From contig LNEC01000008.1 in NCBI GenBank assembly GCA_001464035.1, forward strand, positions 1 to 64,000: a stretch of 64,000 nt of DNA. The letters are read 5' to 3'. The stretch is from Bradyrhizobiaceae bacterium Ga0074131. GTDB lineage: Bacteria > Pseudomonadota > Alphaproteobacteria > Rhizobiales > Xanthobacteraceae. Under the pieces are notes generated by a model, which saw only the letters and a list, made by a program, of their open reading frames with translations, was not told the DNA's origin and searched no databases. The translations under genes were made by a program, and so were the position numbers. Below, one piece after another: positions 62,655 through 64,000 of this stretch (position 1 is the stretch's first letter; each line of letters opens with the position of its first letter).

Positions 62655-63779
62655 ATGCCAGCACTCGCCGTCCAGGGATCGATCCCGCATGTCCGATCCG
62701 GCGATCCGGATTTTCGGGTTGAACTGATGCACGACTGGGACGTCGCTGCGGCGCTGCTGGCAGGCGCCATGGCGCTAGGCCGGGCAACGCCGTTCCAGAA
62801 TCGGCATTGGCTGGGCGCGTGGTATAGCTGCTTCGCCGCGAATGAATCAGCCAGACCGCTGATCGTTGTCGTCAGCGACGCGGCCACGCGCGACGTCGTT
62901 GCAATTCTGCCGCTCCACGTTCGCATGCAATGGGGGCTGCGTATTGCCGAATTCGCGGGAGCGGCCGATTACAACGCGCCGATTCTTGGTCCCGCGGCGA
63001 CCGGGAGTCCGGCAGAAGCGGCCGCGTGGTGGCGTCATCTGTGCCGCGAATTGACCCGCCTGCCTGATGGCTGCGATCTGGTTCGCTTCCGCAAGATGCC
63101 GGCGGCGATGGCGGGCGGGGTAAATCCGCTGGCCGCGCTTGCCGGCGTGCAGCCGAGCGCATTGACCGGACATGTCGTGCAGGTCGGCGACGATTATGAC
63201 GCGTATCGTTATTCGCTGGAAAAAACCGTGCGGAAGGAGCTGGAGCGAAGCTGGCGCGTCTTCGCCAAGCATGACCGGGCCGAGTTCAGGCAGATCAGCG
63301 ATATCGATGAAGCTTTGCAGACATTCGCCGCTCTGGAAGCCCAGCAAAGCGCGCGCATGCTCGATCTCGGACAATCCTATTCGCTCGATGACGAGAGCAG
63401 CGCGGGGTTCCACCGCGAGTTGATCGTCCGTGGATTGAATGACGGCTATGTCGTTCTCACCGCGCTGACGTCAGGCGAGGAGATTGTCGCGACGTTGCTG
63501 GGTATCAGAACCGGATCGCACTATGTGATGGTGCGGATCAGCAATGCAGGCAAGGCGTGGTCGAACTGCTCGCCCGGACGGCTTGTCATCGAGCGGACGA
63601 TGGCGATGCTTCACGCCGACGGCGTCAGGACCTTCGATTTCAGCGTCGGCAGCTATGACTACAAGCGCCGGTTCGGGGTCGGCGATGTTGCGCTGGTCGA
63701 TCTCACCGCGGCGCTGAGCTGGCGCGGCTGGCCGGTGATCATCAGGGAAAAATTGATGCGTTGGAAGCGGCGTTCCTGA
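62655..63779 (+). CDS. CelD/BcsL-like GNAT acetyltransferase
   Basis: The 374-residue protein matches the CelD-type (Acetyltransf_6) architecture: GRATPFQNRHWLGAWYSCFA, VVVSDAATRDVVAILPLHVR and AEFAGAADYNAPILG, then SLEKTVRKELERSWRVFAKH and ISNAGKAWSNCSPGRLVIER, then GVRTFDFSVGSYDYKRRFGV. The family occurs in cellulose and exopolysaccharide loci and transfers acyl groups. It starts 2 bases after the JmjC-like gene and is convergent with the gene at 63794. Confidence 0.88.
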   Translation: MPALAVQGSIPHVRSGDPDFRVELMHDWDVAAALLAGAMALGRATPFQNRHWLGAWYSCFAANESARPLIVVVSDAATRDVVAILPLHVRMQWGLRIAEFAGAADYNAPILGPAATGSPAEAAAWWRHLCRELTRLPDGCDLVRFRKMPAAMAGGVNPLAALAGVQPSALTGHVVQVGDDYDAYRYSLEKTVRKELERSWRVFAKHDRAEFRQISDIDEALQTFAALEAQQSARMLDLGQSYSLDDESSAGFHRELIVRGLNDGYVVLTALTSGEEIVATLLGIRTGSHYVMVRISNAGKAWSNCSPGRLVIERTMAMLHADGVRTFDFSVGSYDYKRRFGVGDVALVDLTAALSWRGWPVIIREKLMRWKRRS

Positions 63780-63793
63780 TCGCGCGACCTTCT

Positions 63794-64000
63794 TCACGCT
63801 TCCTTCAGATGAATGACTTCGATCTTGCCGTCCTCAATCAGGATTTCGCTCGGTAGCGGATGGCTTAGAAAACCGACAGGGCTGGCCGTCCTGCCGTAGG
63901 CGCCCGACTGCAGCACCGCGATGAGGTCGCCTGCACTCAAGTTCGGCATCTCGACCTTCCGGGCCAGCGTATCGAGCGGCGTGCACAGCGGGCCGACGAT
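63794..64000 (-). CDS. PLP-dependent type III decarboxylase, C-terminus only
   Basis: The last 68 residues run to a stop at 63794-63796; the rest lies outside the window. They read IVGPLCTPLDTLARKVEMPN, then LSAGDLIAVLQSGAYGRTAS and PVGFLSHPLPSEILIEDGKI. GPLCTPLD and GDL..V..SGAYG.TASP.GFLSHP are the C-terminal signatures of the diaminopimelate/ornithine-type decarboxylase family, especially the form found in polysaccharide clusters. The substrate cannot be read from this piece. Confidence 0.85.
   Translation of the reverse strand: MVGPLCTPLDTLARKVEMPNLSAGDLIAVLQSGAYGRTASPVGFLSHPLPSEILIEDGKIEVIHLKEA

Overview
The window looks like chromosomal DNA of a Bradyrhizobium-like alphaproteobacterium (order Hyphomicrobiales). 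The evidence is high GC outside the left end, a complete clade I nitrous-oxide reductase cluster behind a FixK2/FNR-type box, a tripartite tricarboxylate transporter, a CIRCE-controlled groESL operon that looks like a dispensable extra copy, and Wzx/Wzc-type exopolysaccharide genes. I see no rRNA, tRNA or CRISPR array.

Left end (1-12000) is an accessory region in decay. It holds a cut-off membrane protein, the C-terminal remnant of a large serine recombinase, a frameshifted small gene, and a divergent pair of an XRE regulator and a putative PD-(D/E)XK nuclease with a palindrome between them. Next comes a tightly overlapped phage-type cassette (ParB-domain DNA methyltransferase, DUF5681 protein, terminase large subunit) with no other phage genes. 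A groES-groEL operon follows in which both genes carry frameshifting deletions although CIRCE, ribosome binding site and terminator are still visible. A 57-bp intergenic repeat occurs on both sides of this stretch.

12000-15500 holds a polyamine module: a SpeD-like pyruvoyl decarboxylase divergent from a branched-polyamine synthase (BpsA) homologue, then a GNAT acetyltransferase and rsmJ.

15500-27700 is respiratory. A ferritin-like gene is divergent from nosRZDFYLX. A class I cytochrome c follows, and a convergent sorA-sorB sulfite dehydrogenase pair ends 4 bases away.

27800-50500 is metabolic: a quinone oxidoreductase, a zinc-ribbon protein, an SDR, an old yellow enzyme, a GFA-like protein, a benzoylformate-decarboxylase-like ThDP enzyme, two LLM flavin monooxygenases, an M20 hydrolase, tctCBA, an operon that joins an alpha/beta hydrolase, a polar amino-acid ABC transporter and a D-amino-acid aminotransferase, an acyltransferase, and an FAH / LLM / Ldh-type dehydrogenase operon. 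This reads as uptake and breakdown of organic acids and amino-acid derivatives.

50700-64000 is a surface-polysaccharide locus: galE, a WecG/TagA glycosyltransferase, a Wzz/Wzc protein with a damaged P-loop, a methyltransferase, a Wzx flippase, three further glycosyltransferase-like genes, a JmjC/cupin-like protein, a CelD-like GNAT, and the end of a PLP-dependent decarboxylase at the window edge.

The most unusual items are the SpeD/BpsA module, in which SpeD lacks the family processing histidine, the doubly broken groESL operon, the XRE/nuclease pair, and the kinase-dead-looking Wzc.
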